Assembly: GCA_012839095.1 (NCBI GenBank)
Contig: DUOA01000137.1
Location: 1-44,500 of the forward strand
Direction: 5' to 3'
Length of the DNA stretch: 44,500 nt
DNA from: Clostridiales bacterium
GTDB lineage: Bacteria > Bacillota > Clostridia > Caldicoprobacterales > DTU083
Made by a program: the position numbers and the translations under genes. The notes beneath the pieces were generated by a model. That model was not told the origin of the DNA. It did not search any database and was given only the letters and a program-made list of their open reading frames with translations. How positions within the stretch are numbered: position 1 is the stretch's first letter; every line of letters starts with the position of its first letter. Of this stretch, positions 26,383 to 35,649 are shown in pieces.

Positions 26383-27524
26383 AGATAATGGAAATCATAA
26401 GAGCTGCCGAAGGCGGAATGAAGGAGCATTATATCACTTTGGTCAAGGGGATGGCCGGGAGAGGCGCAGAGGTAACTGCCCTGGGTGAATTTTCCGGGGA
26501 AAGCAGGGCAGAGCTTTTGGATGCAGGGGTTTTGGTGATTCCCTTCTTTCTCCCGGGAAGAATCAATCCTTTTACTGACTGCATACGTATTATCCGGATA
26601 ATTTCCCTGATTCGGAAGACAAAACCGGATATTATACATTGCCATGGTTTCAGGGCCGGCTTCACAGGAAGGTTAGCCGGCTGGATTTCAGGTGTGCCAA
26701 TGCTGTATACTGTACATAATTTTACTGCATATAAACGAAGTAAATTTGAAAAATGGCTTATTGCCGCTTTTGAAGGCTGGATGGGCAGGAAGACTGATGG
26801 AATTATATGCGTATCCCGCGCCCTGAAAAAAAACATGCTGGAAGAGGCGGGAGTGCCGCAGGAAAAATTGCATGTGATTTATAACTCCCTTCCGGCTTGG
26901 CAAGCAGGTGACAGGAAGTATGTAAGAGTAAAATACAATATTGATGAGAACTGCATTCTGATAGGAACAGCATCCAGACTTATTCCGTCGAAGGGTACAG
27001 GTATACTGTTAAGGGCAGCAGCAGGCATAATTCCGATTTTTCCCCATGTCAGACTGATGATTACAGGAACGGGACCGGAAGAATCCAGGCTGCGGGACTT
27101 GGCAGATTCCCTGGGAATTGCTCCACAGACTGTTTTTACAGGCAGGGTATCAAATATGCAGGATTATTATGCTGCTTTTGACTTATTCGTTTTGCCTACC
27201 TTATCCGAAGGGCTTGGCATGGCGGTTATCGAAGCCATGGCAGCAGGATTGCCGGTTATAGCAACAGCAGTAGGAGGTATTCCTGAGTGGATAGTTCACG
27301 AGCGAAATGGATATCTGGTAAGGCCGGACAACGTATTTGATTTGCGAACCGCCTTGCAGAGTTTTCTGGAGGAGCCTGAAAAGTTTGCACAATATGGCAG
27401 CCAGGCAAAAATAGATATACAGGAAAATGGATTAACAGAACTGGAAATGGTTGATAAAACATTATCCGTGATTCGGATGGCATGCAACAAAAATCAGAAG
27501 AGAAAAAAGGGGAATAAATTATGA
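26379..27524 (+). CDS. GT4-family glycosyltransferase
   Basis: This 381-residue GT-B fold enzyme transfers a sugar from a nucleotide donor. The N-terminal Rossmann domain contains the glycine-rich AAEGGMKEHYITLVKGM loop and PDIIHCHGFRAGFTGRL. The C-terminal domain has IGTASRLIPSKGTG, VFTGRV and the donor-binding E-x7-E region LPTLSEGLGMAVIEAMAAGLPVIAT (key glutamates in SEGLG and VIEAM). The start ATG overlaps the preceding stop, and its own stop overlaps the start of the RACo-like gene, so all three are coupled. The acceptor may be a lipid-linked envelope precursor, given the membrane partner. The substrate is not known. Confidence 0.9.
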   Translation: MKIMEIIRAAEGGMKEHYITLVKGMAGRGAEVTALGEFSGESRAELLDAGVLVIPFFLPGRINPFTDCIRIIRIISLIRKTKPDIIHCHGFRAGFTGRLAGWISGVPMLYTVHNFTAYKRSKFEKWLIAAFEGWMGRKTDGIICVSRALKKNMLEEAGVPQEKLHVIYNSLPAWQAGDRKYVRVKYNIDENCILIGTASRLIPSKGTGILLRAAAGIIPIFPHVRLMITGTGPEESRLRDLADSLGIAPQTVFTGRVSNMQDYYAAFDLFVLPTLSEGLGMAVIEAMAAGLPVIATAVGGIPEWIVHERNGYLVRPDNVFDLRTALQSFLEEPEKFAQYGSQAKIDIQENGLTELEMVDKTLSVIRMACNKNQKRKKGNKL

Positions 27525-29320
27525 ACACACAAAAGACAGAAGTGAGACACGGTGAGAATCTGCTGGACTACTTGAGGGAAAAGGGCAACCGCCTAGCTTC
27601 ACCCTGCGGCGGGAAAGGAGTATGCGGCAAATGTCGTGTTCGAATTCTGGAGGGTGAAAAAACATTAGGCCGGCCTTATCCGGGAATGCGGGGAATCACA
27701 CTGGATGAATGGGAAAAAGGCTGGCGGCTGGCCTGCAAGACCATGATGGAAGAGGAAATGACGGTAGAAATACCTGATATGTGGAATACGGAAGCCAATA
27801 TTCTGACCAGCGGGGATTATGAGGTGACCTTGCAGCCATGTATTCAGAAGATCTACCTGGACCTTCCCAAACCATCCATAGAGGATCAGACCAGTGATGC
27901 GGATCGTCTCTTACGTGCTCTGGGCAGGGGGGAGATATCGGATCTGTCTCTTGTGCAGCTGCTTCCTGAAATTATGGAGAAGAATGGGTACAAGGTAACT
28001 GCAGTACTTAATGGAAATACAGTGATTGGAGTGGAAAGCGGTGACACCACCAAATGCTGTTATGGTGTGGCCGTGGATATTGGTACTACGACTATCGTGG
28101 GCACACTCATTGATTTGTGCACCGGCGATGAAATCGCCATTTATTCCACTTTGAATCCGCAAAAGATGTACGGGGATGACGTTATATCCCGTATAAGTCA
28201 TACAATAGAAAATAAAGATGGGCTAAAAAAGCTGCAGCAGACTGTTTTGGAAAGCCTGAATACAATGTTTGATTTTTTTGAACAAAAATATAATATTTCA
28301 GCAGAGAATATTTATCATGTTAATTTTGTGGGGAATACTGTAATGATTCATCTGCTTGCAGGTCTGCCTGTGGAAAACATAGCCTCTGTTCCCTTTCAGC
28401 CGGTGGTCACCAGCTTACCTAATATCCAAAGCAGGGATCTGGGACTGAATATAAATCCAAATGCAGTTATTACATCTCTGCCAATGATTGCAAGCTATAT
28501 AGGGGCTGATACAGTCGCATGCATATTGGCTACTGACATGCTGGAGGAATCAGGATATTCGCTGTTGGTGGACATAGGTACCAACGGTGAGATTGCCCTG
28601 GGAAACAAGGAGGGACTGCTGGCATGTGCCACTGCAGCCGGACCGGCTCTGGAAGGAGCACATATACAGTGCGGCATAGGTGGAGTACGAGGCGCTGTCA
28701 ATAAAATTGAACTGAACGAAAATGGTGTATCCTATACCACAATAGGGGACCAGCCGGCAATCGGTATTTGCGGTTCGGGGATTGTGGACGTGGTAGCCCA
28801 TATGATCAATAAGGGATTGATTGACTCTTACGGCCGTCTTCTGTCGGCTGATGAAGCATCCGAGTTTCTGGCCCCTGAACTGGCATTGAGAATAGGCGAA
28901 TATAATGGAAAACCTTCTTTTTTAATAGCTGCAAAGGAAGAAGGGGCCGGCAACGAGATATTTATAACACAAAAGGATGTCCGGGAAATCCAGTTGGCGA
29001 AAGCAGCTATTGCTGCAGGTATACAAATACTTATGCAGGAGATGCAAGTTGAATTTGACGATATACAAAAGGTATACCTTGCCGGTGGATTCGGCAACTA
29101 CATCAACCATGATCATGCCATGATAATAGGGCTGCTGCCTGCGGAATTAAAGGGAAAAGTTGTACCCGTGGGAAATGCCGCACTGACCGGAGCAAAAATG
29201 GTGATGAAGTCCGTTGGTTTTATGGACGCTGCTGAGCAGATAAAAAAATCCACCAGATATATCGAGCTGTCTACCAGACTGGATTTTCAAAACATCTTTG
29301 TAGATAATATGGAATTTTGA
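27521..29320 (+). CDS. RACo-like corrinoid activator (2Fe-2S ferredoxin + ASKHA, DUF4445)
   Basis: Proteins of this type use ATP to reduce inactive Co(II) corrinoid proteins back to Co(I). The 599-residue product has an N-terminal plant-type 2Fe-2S domain with ligands C29, C35, C38 and C72 (SPCGGKGVCGKC and LACKT). A middle region is followed by an ASKHA ATPase fold opening with VAVDIGTTTIVGTLIDL near residue 184. Further motifs are YIGADTVACILA, LLVDIGTNGEIALG, GICGSGIVDV and AGGFGNYIN. The start ATG overlaps the GT4 stop (ATGA). The natural client is the corrinoid protein encoded 3.6 kb upstream. Being coupled to a glycosyltransferase is odd. Orientation is convergent with fabI, 21 bp away. 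Confidence 0.9.
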   Translation: MNTQKTEVRHGENLLDYLREKGNRLASPCGGKGVCGKCRVRILEGEKTLGRPYPGMRGITLDEWEKGWRLACKTMMEEEMTVEIPDMWNTEANILTSGDYEVTLQPCIQKIYLDLPKPSIEDQTSDADRLLRALGRGEISDLSLVQLLPEIMEKNGYKVTAVLNGNTVIGVESGDTTKCCYGVAVDIGTTTIVGTLIDLCTGDEIAIYSTLNPQKMYGDDVISRISHTIENKDGLKKLQQTVLESLNTMFDFFEQKYNISAENIYHVNFVGNTVMIHLLAGLPVENIASVPFQPVVTSLPNIQSRDLGLNINPNAVITSLPMIASYIGADTVACILATDMLEESGYSLLVDIGTNGEIALGNKEGLLACATAAGPALEGAHIQCGIGGVRGAVNKIELNENGVSYTTIGDQPAIGICGSGIVDVVAHMINKGLIDSYGRLLSADEASEFLAPELALRIGEYNGKPSFLIAAKEEGAGNEIFITQKDVREIQLAKAAIAAGIQILMQEMQVEFDDIQKVYLAGGFGNYINHDHAMIIGLLPAELKGKVVPVGNAALTGAKMVMKSVGFMDAAEQIKKSTRYIELSTRLDFQNIFVDNMEF

Positions 29321-29341
29321 CGAGAAACGAGACGACAGCCT

Positions 29342-30112
29342 TCAATAACCTATTATATGATATCCGGCATCAACATGAATATTTTCTCCGGTTATTCCCC
29401 GTGAAAGATGGCTTAACAGAAAGAGGGCCGTGTCTCCGACTTCCTGCTGATTTACAGTTCTGCGGAGAGGGGCTTTCTCTTCATACAGGCTGAGAACAGA
29501 GTTGAAATCCTTTACTCCTTTGGCAGATACCGTCTTAATCGGACCAGCGGAAATGGAATTTACCCGGATTCCTTCAGGACCCAGGTCGTTGGCCAGGTAT
29601 CGGACAGAAGCTTCCAATGCTGCTTTGGCAACACCCATAACATTATAGTTCCTGACTGCACGTTCGGCACCCAGGTAGGTCAGAGTCAGGATACTGCCCC
29701 CTTCTGTCATCAGGGGTCTCGCTTCTCTGGAAACAGCCGCCAGAGAGTAGGAGCTGATGTTTTGAGCCAAAAGATATCCTTCACGGGAAGTATCGTAGTA
29801 TTTTCCGCCAAGCTCAGAACCTTTGGCAAAAGCCACCGAGTGGACAAGTCCGTGAAGAATGCCATGATCAGTCTGAATGGACTGGAATAACCGGCTGATT
29901 TCCTCGTCGGAGCTTACATCGCAGGGATACAGGGAAACATCCGGGATACCGGAAGCCAGCTGTTCAATACCGGCCCTGGCTCTCTCGTTCTGATAGGTGA
30001 GAATCAGCCTGGCTCCTGCTCCGGCGCAGGACTCTGCTATGCCCCATGCTATACTCCATTTGTTTGCTGCCCCCATAATCAATATGGTTTTGTTCTTAAG
30101 CAGTCCAGTCAT
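29342..30112 (-). CDS. fabI: Enoyl-[acyl-carrier-protein] reductase FabI
   Basis: This is the last reductive step of each fatty acid elongation cycle, using NAD(P)H. The 256-residue SDR enzyme has the FabI nucleotide motif (MGAANKWSIAWGIA) and the Y-x6-K active site: Y156 and K163 in YNVMGVAK with Y146 before it, the same numbering as E. coli FabI. Segment RVNSISAGPIKT and the C-terminal GENIHVDAGYHIIG are typical. The start ATG 30112 has AAGGAAGG upstream. It is transcribed alone, divergent from tig, and convergent with the RACo-like gene without an obvious terminator between them. Confidence 0.96.
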   Translation of the reverse strand: MTGLLKNKTILIMGAANKWSIAWGIAESCAGAGARLILTYQNERARAGIEQLASGIPDVSLYPCDVSSDEEISRLFQSIQTDHGILHGLVHSVAFAKGSELGGKYYDTSREGYLLAQNISSYSLAAVSREARPLMTEGGSILTLTYLGAERAVRNYNVMGVAKAALEASVRYLANDLGPEGIRVNSISAGPIKTVSAKGVKDFNSVLSLYEEKAPLRRTVNQQEVGDTALFLLSHLSRGITGENIHVDAGYHIIGY

Positions 30113-30185
30113 AAGAAACCTTCCTTTCAGGGTTTATTGTCGGCTGTATAATGGCTAACCGAACTATATGAAATGAATTTCTACT

Positions 30186-30215
30186 ATTATATAACAGTAT
30201 GGAGCAAAAGGGCAA
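30186..30215 (-). promoter_or_regulatory. Promoter of fabI
   Basis: On the minus strand TTGCCC (30215-30210) and a perfect TATAAT (30191-30186) are 18 bp apart, about 74 bp upstream of the fabI ATG. Confidence 0.6.
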
Positions 30216-30237
30216 TAAAAATGTCTTATCGGCGCTA

Positions 30238-30266
30238 TTGCAATCAATTATCAAGTGTGTTAAGAT
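30238..30266 (+). promoter_or_regulatory. Promoter of the tig-clpP-clpX operon
   Basis: TTGCAA (30238-30243) and TAAGAT (30261-30266) are 17 bp apart. The leader of about 135 bases contains the inverted repeat ACCCGG-AA-CCGGGT (30325-30338). No CIRCE or CtsR box was seen. Confidence 0.5.
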
Positions 30267-30406
30267 ACACCTTAGGAATTTTTGTATCCGTTATCTGTTA
30301 TTTGCATGTTAACAGGTTAGAGATACCCGGAACCGGGTTATGATATATTACTGAAGGACAATGAATAACAGCTAGCTTCTGACGGATAATTAAGGAGGAC
30401 ATATTG

Positions 30407-31819
30407 GTGAAGGTTACTAAAGAGATCCTGGAGAGCAAAAAGGTAAGATTGGAAATCCACGTAGACCCGGAAACATTTGAAGAGGGAATGCAAAAATCTT
30501 ATATAAAAAACCGTAAAGGAATAACCATTCCCGGGTTCCGCAAAGGGAAAGCCCCCAGAAAGATAATCGAAAGATACTATGGTGAGGCTATTTTTTATGA
30601 GGATGCTATAAATGAAGTATTTCCCAAGGTATATGATGAAGCGGTTAAGGAAACCGGCATTGAACCGGTTGCCATGCCGGATGTGGATATTGTTCAGATC
30701 GGGGATGGCCAGCAGTTGATTCTGACTGCTGACGTCGATGTAAAACCTGAAGTACAGCTTGGACAGTACAAGGGCATAGAAGTAGAGAAAGTTGAGTATA
30801 CTGTATCGGACCACGATGTGGAACATCAACTGGAGCATATCCGGGAAGACAATGCCCGTTGGATTAATATAGAAGATCGCAGCATACAAAACGGAGATCT
30901 GGTTACCTTGGATTATGCAGGCACCATAGACGGCGAGGCCTTTGATGGCGGCACTGCTGAAAAACAGACTTTGGAGATTGGTTCCGGCCGCTTTATACCC
31001 GGCTTCGAAGAGCAGCTTACAGGTCTGAGTCTCGAGGAAGAGAAGGATATTACCGTAACTTTTCCCGAGGATTATCATGCAGAGGAACTCAAAGGCAAAG
31101 AAGCAGTTTTCCATGTTAAAATACATGAAATCAAAGAAAAGGAACTGCCTGCTTTGGACGATGAATTCGCCAAGGATGTCAGTGAATTTTCATCGCTGGA
31201 AGAATATAAGGCGGACCTTAAAAGAAAACTTGTGGAAAGTGCCGAGCAAAATGCCAGGAGTCAGATGGAAAATCAGCTCCTGTCCAAAATAACAGAAAAT
31301 GCCACAGTTGACATTCCGGACGTTATGATAGAAAATGAGATTGACAGCCTTGTGCAGGATATGGAAATGCGCATGCGCTACAGCGGACTTAGTCTCCAAA
31401 ATTATCTGGAGATGAGTAATACATCGCTGGAGGAATTCAGGGCACAATACAGAGATAATGCATACAATAGAGTTAAGACCAGGCTGGTGCTGGAGGCTGT
31501 TACCAAAGCAGAGGATATTACTGTAACCGATGAAGATCGGGAAAAGGAATACCAAAAACTGGCAAAACAGTATCAGAGGGATGTCGAGGAAATTAAGAAG
31601 ACTTTTGCTGCCAACTCCGAATATATGGATGACAGCGTCCTGGTTCAAAAAACCATTGATTTTCTGTTGGAATCGGCAGTAATGGTTGAGCCGGAGGAAG
31701 ACAAAACCGATGCTTCCGCCGCTGAACACGATCACGGCCATGAACACCGGGAACCGGACCAGGCAGAGGCTGAGAAGCAGCAGACTGAAGGGGTAGAAGA
31801 ACAGTCGAACAATGAGTAA
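30407..31819 (+). CDS. tig: Trigger factor (ribosome-bound chaperone, PPIase)
   Basis: This 470-residue chaperone binds nascent chains at the ribosome exit. The N-terminal domain holds the ribosome-docking signature (TIPGFRKGKAPRKIIERYYG, key GFRKGKAP). The FKBP-type PPIase domain spans about 155-240 (GDLVTLDYAGTIDGEAFDGG, key residues DYAG and FDGG). The C-terminal arms are helical. An extra acidic tail of about 40 residues contains HDHGHEH. GTG 30407 is preferred to TTG 30404 because AGGAGG (30393-30398) then has 8-base spacing and the protein starts MKVTKEIL like its relatives. clpP follows after 12 bp, so tig-clpP-clpX form the standard operon. Confidence 0.97.
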   Translation: MKVTKEILESKKVRLEIHVDPETFEEGMQKSYIKNRKGITIPGFRKGKAPRKIIERYYGEAIFYEDAINEVFPKVYDEAVKETGIEPVAMPDVDIVQIGDGQQLILTADVDVKPEVQLGQYKGIEVEKVEYTVSDHDVEHQLEHIREDNARWINIEDRSIQNGDLVTLDYAGTIDGEAFDGGTAEKQTLEIGSGRFIPGFEEQLTGLSLEEEKDITVTFPEDYHAEELKGKEAVFHVKIHEIKEKELPALDDEFAKDVSEFSSLEEYKADLKRKLVESAEQNARSQMENQLLSKITENATVDIPDVMIENEIDSLVQDMEMRMRYSGLSLQNYLEMSNTSLEEFRAQYRDNAYNRVKTRLVLEAVTKAEDITVTDEDREKEYQKLAKQYQRDVEEIKKTFAANSEYMDDSVLVQKTIDFLLESAVMVEPEEDKTDASAAEHDHGHEHREPDQAEAEKQQTEGVEEQSNNE

Positions 31820-31831
31820 GGAGGAGTTTTT

Positions 31832-32416
31832 ATGAGTCTCGTGCCGATTGTTGTTGAACAGACTAACCGGGGGGAAAGATCCTATGATATATTCTCCCGT
31901 TTGCTGAAGGAAAGAATTGTATTTTTAGGTGAAGAGGTCAACGATGTAACAGCCAGCCTGGTTGTTGCACAGCTTTTGTTCCTCGAATCCGAGGATCCCG
32001 ACAAAGAAATCAAGCTTTACATAAATAGCCCTGGAGGTTCCATATCTTCCGGCTTTGCTATTTATGATACCATGCAATATATTAAGTGTGATGTTTCTAC
32101 CATTTGTATCGGTATGGCTGCTTCCATGGGAGCATTCCTGCTTGCTGCAGGTACCAAGGGAAAGCGGTTTGCTCTTCCCAATAGTGAAATTATGATTCAT
32201 CAGCCTATGGGGGGAACCCGGGGGCAGGCCTCCGATATTGCAATCCATGCAGAACATATTCTAAAAATGAAAAAGACCCTGAATACAATCCTGGCTGAAA
32301 GGACAGGCCAGCCATTGGAGAAGATAGAAAGAGACACTGACCGGGATAATTTTATGTCTGCTCAGGAAGCTAAGGAATATGGTCTGATTGACGAGGTTAT
32401 TTTTCCCCGCAAATAG
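31832..32416 (+). CDS. clpP: ATP-dependent Clp protease proteolytic subunit
   Basis: This is the serine peptidase of the ClpXP machine, 194 residues. The catalytic triad is S98 (GMAASMG), H123 (MIHQPMGG) and D172 ([11 protein letters not shown]). The hydrophobic N-terminal start [19 protein letters not shown] (family-typical) shows no long propeptide. The start ATG 31832 follows AAGGAGG. It is located between tig and clpX with short gaps, the common clostridial order. Confidence 0.98.
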   Translation: MSLVPIVVEQTNRGERSYDIFSRLLKERIVFLGEEVNDVTASLVVAQLLFLESEDPDKEIKLYINSPGGSISSGFAIYDTMQYIKCDVSTICIGMAASMGAFLLAAGTKGKRFALPNSEIMIHQPMGGTRGQASDIAIHAEHILKMKKTLNTILAERTGQPLEKIERDTDRDNFMSAQEAKEYGLIDEVIFPRK

Positions 32417-32434
32417 TTGATTAGAGGTGAAGAA

Positions 32435-33721
32435 ATGGCAAGATATGAGGACAAGAAGCAGCTTAAATGCTCTTTTTGCGGTAAAACCCAGGACCAGGTA
32501 AGACGTCTTGTTGCCGGCCCTGGAGTTTATATCTGCGATGAATGTATAGATTTATGCCAGGAAATTATAGAAGAAGAATTTGAAGATGCTTCCGAGCTGG
32601 AATTGAAGGATATTCCAAAACCATCGGAAATAAAGCAGATATTGGATCAGTATGTTATCGGTCAGGAGCATGCAAAAAAAATTCTGGCCGTTGCGGTATA
32701 CAATCATTACAAGCGCATAAACAGTGACATAAGAAATGACGATGTGGAATTACAAAAGAGCAACATTGTCATGCTGGGGCCTACAGGTTCCGGAAAAACC
32801 CTGCTGGCACAGACTCTGGCAAAAATACTGAACGTACCCTTTGCAGTAGCAGATGCTACATCGCTTACAGAAGCAGGATATGTGGGAGAAGATGTGGAGA
32901 ATATTCTGCTTAAGCTGATTCAGGCTGCTGATTATGATATTGAAAGAGCCGAAAAAGGGATTATATACATTGATGAAATAGACAAGATAGCCAGAAAATC
33001 TGAGAATCCTTCCATTACAAGGGATGTTTCCGGAGAAGGGGTACAGCAGGCGCTGCTTAAAATCCTGGAGGGAACCGTCGCCAGTGTTCCGCCTCAGGGC
33101 GGACGCAAGCATCCTCATCAGGAGTTTATTCAGATTGATACAACGAATGTGTTGTTTATCTGCGGAGGAGCCTTTGACGGTATAGACAAGATAATACAGA
33201 ATCGAACCGGGAAAAGATCCATTGGATTCGGGGCGGATATCCGCAGTAAATCCAGCCAGGATATAGGCGAGATCCTTCAAAAGATTCTACCCGAGGATCT
33301 GCTGAAGTATGGGCTCATTCCTGAATTTGTAGGCAGACTGCCCATCGTGGCCACCCTCAATGCCCTCGATGAGGATGCTCTTGTAAAGATTCTCAAAGAG
33401 CCTAAGAACGCTTTGGTTAAGCAGTATCAAAAGCTCTTTGAGATGGACGGGGTGATACTGGAATTTGACGAGGAAGCCCTGGGACTTATTGCCCAAAAAG
33501 CTATCGAGCGTAAAACCGGTGCGAGGGGGCTGAGGGCTATTCTGGAGGATATCATGCTTAATGTCATGTATGAAATTCCTTCCCGGGATGATATAGAAAA
33601 ATGTGTAATCACAAAAGACACCATTTTGAATCGTCAGGAACCCATGCTGATTATTGCTGATAGTCAAAAGCCGAGAAAATCAGCAAAAAAGCCTAAAGAA
33701 AAGAAGGAAACAGCATCCTGA
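32435..33721 (+). CDS. clpX: Clp protease ATP-binding unfoldase ClpX
   Basis: This hexameric AAA+ unfoldase feeds ClpP and has 428 residues. The N-terminal zinc domain has C12, C15, C34 and C37 (CSFC, CDEC). Walker A is GPTGSGKT (about 114-121), Walker [10 protein letters not shown], and the sensor 2 region is [13 protein letters not shown]. The ClpP-docking IGF-type loop reads [11 protein letters not shown] 32435 has GAGGTGA just upstream; a TTG at 32417 directly after the clpP stop would be a poorer start. A terminator lies 29 bp after the stop. Confidence 0.98.
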   Translation: MARYEDKKQLKCSFCGKTQDQVRRLVAGPGVYICDECIDLCQEIIEEEFEDASELELKDIPKPSEIKQILDQYVIGQEHAKKILAVAVYNHYKRINSDIRNDDVELQKSNIVMLGPTGSGKTLLAQTLAKILNVPFAVADATSLTEAGYVGEDVENILLKLIQAADYDIERAEKGIIYIDEIDKIARKSENPSITRDVSGEGVQQALLKILEGTVASVPPQGGRKHPHQEFIQIDTTNVLFICGGAFDGIDKIIQNRTGKRSIGFGADIRSKSSQDIGEILQKILPEDLLKYGLIPEFVGRLPIVATLNALDEDALVKILKEPKNALVKQYQKLFEMDGVILEFDEEALGLIAQKAIERKTGARGLRAILEDIMLNVMYEIPSRDDIEKCVITKDTILNRQEPMLIIADSQKPRKSAKKPKEKKETAS

Positions 33722-33749
33722 TTTAAAACTATACAATAGTGCATGCATG

Positions 33750-33780
33750 AAAAGAAGGGCAATTTGCTCTTCTTTTTTTG
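33750..33780 (+). terminator. Terminator of the tig-clpP-clpX operon
   Basis: A stem of about 12 bp, AAAGAAGGGCAA against TTGCTCTTCTTT with one G-U pair and a short loop, runs into TTTTTTTG. It lies directly after clpX. Confidence 0.88.
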
Positions 33781-33879
33781 ATTCCTTCCCTCCCTTGCTT
33801 TCTGGATAAAAACTCTTTCCATACCGCATAATATTTTATGGCGGCTATGATAAAAAGGTGGAAAGGCAGGTAACGGATA

Positions 33880-35577
33880 GTGAGTGAGATCATTATAATA
33901 ATACAGTTCTTTTTTGCTGTTGTGATTGGACTGTATTTTTTAAATTTACTGCGAGGGCAGCAGGGGAACAAAGCGGCTGTGGAAAAGGAATCAAGAATTG
34001 AATTGGAAAAATTGCAGCGATTACGGGAGATCTCTTTGAGTGAACCTTTGTCGGAAAAGACTCGTCCGAAGACCTTTCAGGATATTATCGGCCAGGAGAG
34101 CGGCATTAAGGCCCTGAAGGCAGCATTATGCGGGCCCAATCCGCAGCATGTTATTATATACGGCCCGCCGGGGATAGGAAAGACCTGCGCAGCCAGGCTG
34201 GTATTGGAAGAAGCAAAGAAGAATCCTCGTTCTCCCTTCAGGAAAAATGCCAAATTTATTGAAATGGATGCCACTTCAGTTAGATTTGATGAGCGCAGTA
34301 TTGCCGATCCCCTAATTGGATCCGTTCATGATCCTATCTATCAGGGAGCGGGTCCACTGGGAGTTGCAGGTATTCCCCAGCCCAAGCCCGGGGCTGTTAC
34401 CAAGGCACATGGCGGTGTGCTGTTTCTGGATGAAATTGGCGAACTGCATCCTATACAGATGAACAAGCTGCTGAAGATCCTGGAGGATCGCAAGGTATTC
34501 CTGGAAAGTGCATACTACAATTCACAGGACAGAAATATTCCGGCACATATACATGATGTTTTTCAAAACGGCCTTCCGGCTGACTTCAGGTTGGTTGGGG
34601 CTACTACCAGAAGTCCGTCCGAAATACCACCGGCTATCCGTTCACGTTGTCTGGAGGTTTTTTTTCGTCCTCTGCTTAAGGAAGAAATTGGTTGGATTGC
34701 AGAGAGAGCAGCTCAAAAAGGCGGGTTTCATATTGAAAAAAGTGCAGCAGCAGTCGTCAGCATGTATGCCGACAACGGCCGGGATGCGGTTAATATTATA
34801 CAAATGGCCGGCGGCATTGCCCTTTCTGATGAGAGAAATCATATCTCTAAAGAGGATGTGGAATGGGTAATCAACAATGGCGATTACTCTCCCAGACCTG
34901 CAAAAATGGTCGGGGACAGACCCCAGGTGGGCTGTGTAAACGGACTGGCTATATATGGGCCGAATCTTGGTGTTGTCATGGATATTGAAGCTTCAGCTGT
35001 TAAGGCAGCCAGGGGAAAAGGAGTGGCAACCGTTACCGGTATTGTTGATGAGGAGGAAATAGGAGGCGGGGGTAAGAAGGTGAGAAGAAGGAGCAATGCC
35101 AGAAGTTCGGTGGATAATGTAATGACTGTCATACGCAGGTGTCTGCAATTAGAGCCTAAAGACTATGATATTCATATAAACTTTCCGGGCGGTATACCCA
35201 TAGACGGACCTTCTGCCGGTATCGCCATTTTACTGGCTGTCTATTCGGCTATATCGGGAATACCGGCAGATAATAAGACAGCTGTGACAGGTGAGGTTTC
35301 CATCCGGGGTGATGTCAGACCGGTAGGCGGTGTGCCTTCAAAAATTGAGGCAGCTGCACAGGCAGGTGCTGAGCGAGTTTTGATACCTGCGGAGAACTGG
35401 CAGGAAACCTTTTCAAAAAGCAGAGTTCAGGTGATTCCGATTAAAAGGGTGGAAGAGGCAATCCATATATCTCTTCATCATTCAAATGAAAAGCTTTCTG
35501 CTTCTTCTGTGATACCGGAAACCGATATACTGGCTGCTTCCGGTTCCCGCAAAAAAGGGTATGATTGCACATATTAG
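33880..35577 (+). CDS. lonB: Sporulation-type ATP-dependent protease LonB
   Basis: This membrane-tethered Lon-family protease (565 residues) is typical of endospore formers, where its Bacillus homologue acts in the forespore. The N-terminal anchor is about 4-22 (IIIIIQFFFAVVIGLYFL), followed by an AAA+ domain with GPPGIGKTCAARL and VLFLDEIGEL. The C-terminal protease domain has the Ser-Lys dyad S445 (GPSAG) and K488 (VGGVPSKIEAA). It lacks the large N-terminal LAN domain of LonA. The start is GTG 33880 with only a weak upstream site (GCAGGT). It precedes lonA by 72 bp, the same pairing as in Bacillus. No convincing sigma-F promoter was found in the 158 bp upstream. Confidence 0.95.
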   Translation: MSEIIIIIQFFFAVVIGLYFLNLLRGQQGNKAAVEKESRIELEKLQRLREISLSEPLSEKTRPKTFQDIIGQESGIKALKAALCGPNPQHVIIYGPPGIGKTCAARLVLEEAKKNPRSPFRKNAKFIEMDATSVRFDERSIADPLIGSVHDPIYQGAGPLGVAGIPQPKPGAVTKAHGGVLFLDEIGELHPIQMNKLLKILEDRKVFLESAYYNSQDRNIPAHIHDVFQNGLPADFRLVGATTRSPSEIPPAIRSRCLEVFFRPLLKEEIGWIAERAAQKGGFHIEKSAAAVVSMYADNGRDAVNIIQMAGGIALSDERNHISKEDVEWVINNGDYSPRPAKMVGDRPQVGCVNGLAIYGPNLGVVMDIEASAVKAARGKGVATVTGIVDEEEIGGGGKKVRRRSNARSSVDNVMTVIRRCLQLEPKDYDIHINFPGGIPIDGPSAGIAILLAVYSAISGIPADNKTAVTGEVSIRGDVRPVGGVPSKIEAAAQAGAERVLIPAENWQETFSKSRVQVIPIKRVEEAIHISLHHSNEKLSASSVIPETDILAASGSRKKGYDCTY

Positions 35578-35649
35578 TAAAATTCGGTATAATGGTATGG
35601 CAATGTACAAGGTAATATGTACTGTAAACTGCAAGGAGTGAATACCTGA

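Noticed and set aside
30113-30403. CIRCE, CtsR or FapR operators between fabI and tig
   Set aside because: No TTAGCACTC/GAGTGCTAA pair, no GGTCAAA tandem and no convincing FapR palindrome could be found by eye.
30338-31126. 262-codon minus-strand frame opposite tig
   Set aside because: It lies entirely antisense to a certain gene and its start region, has no ribosome site, and has the Phe/Leu/Ser-rich composition expected of a reverse-frame shadow.
33722-33879. Sigma-F/sigma-G promoter for lonB
   Set aside because: GCATA at about 33825 is followed by a GG-containing -10 only 12 bp later with a mismatch, so the spacing and match are too poor to claim.
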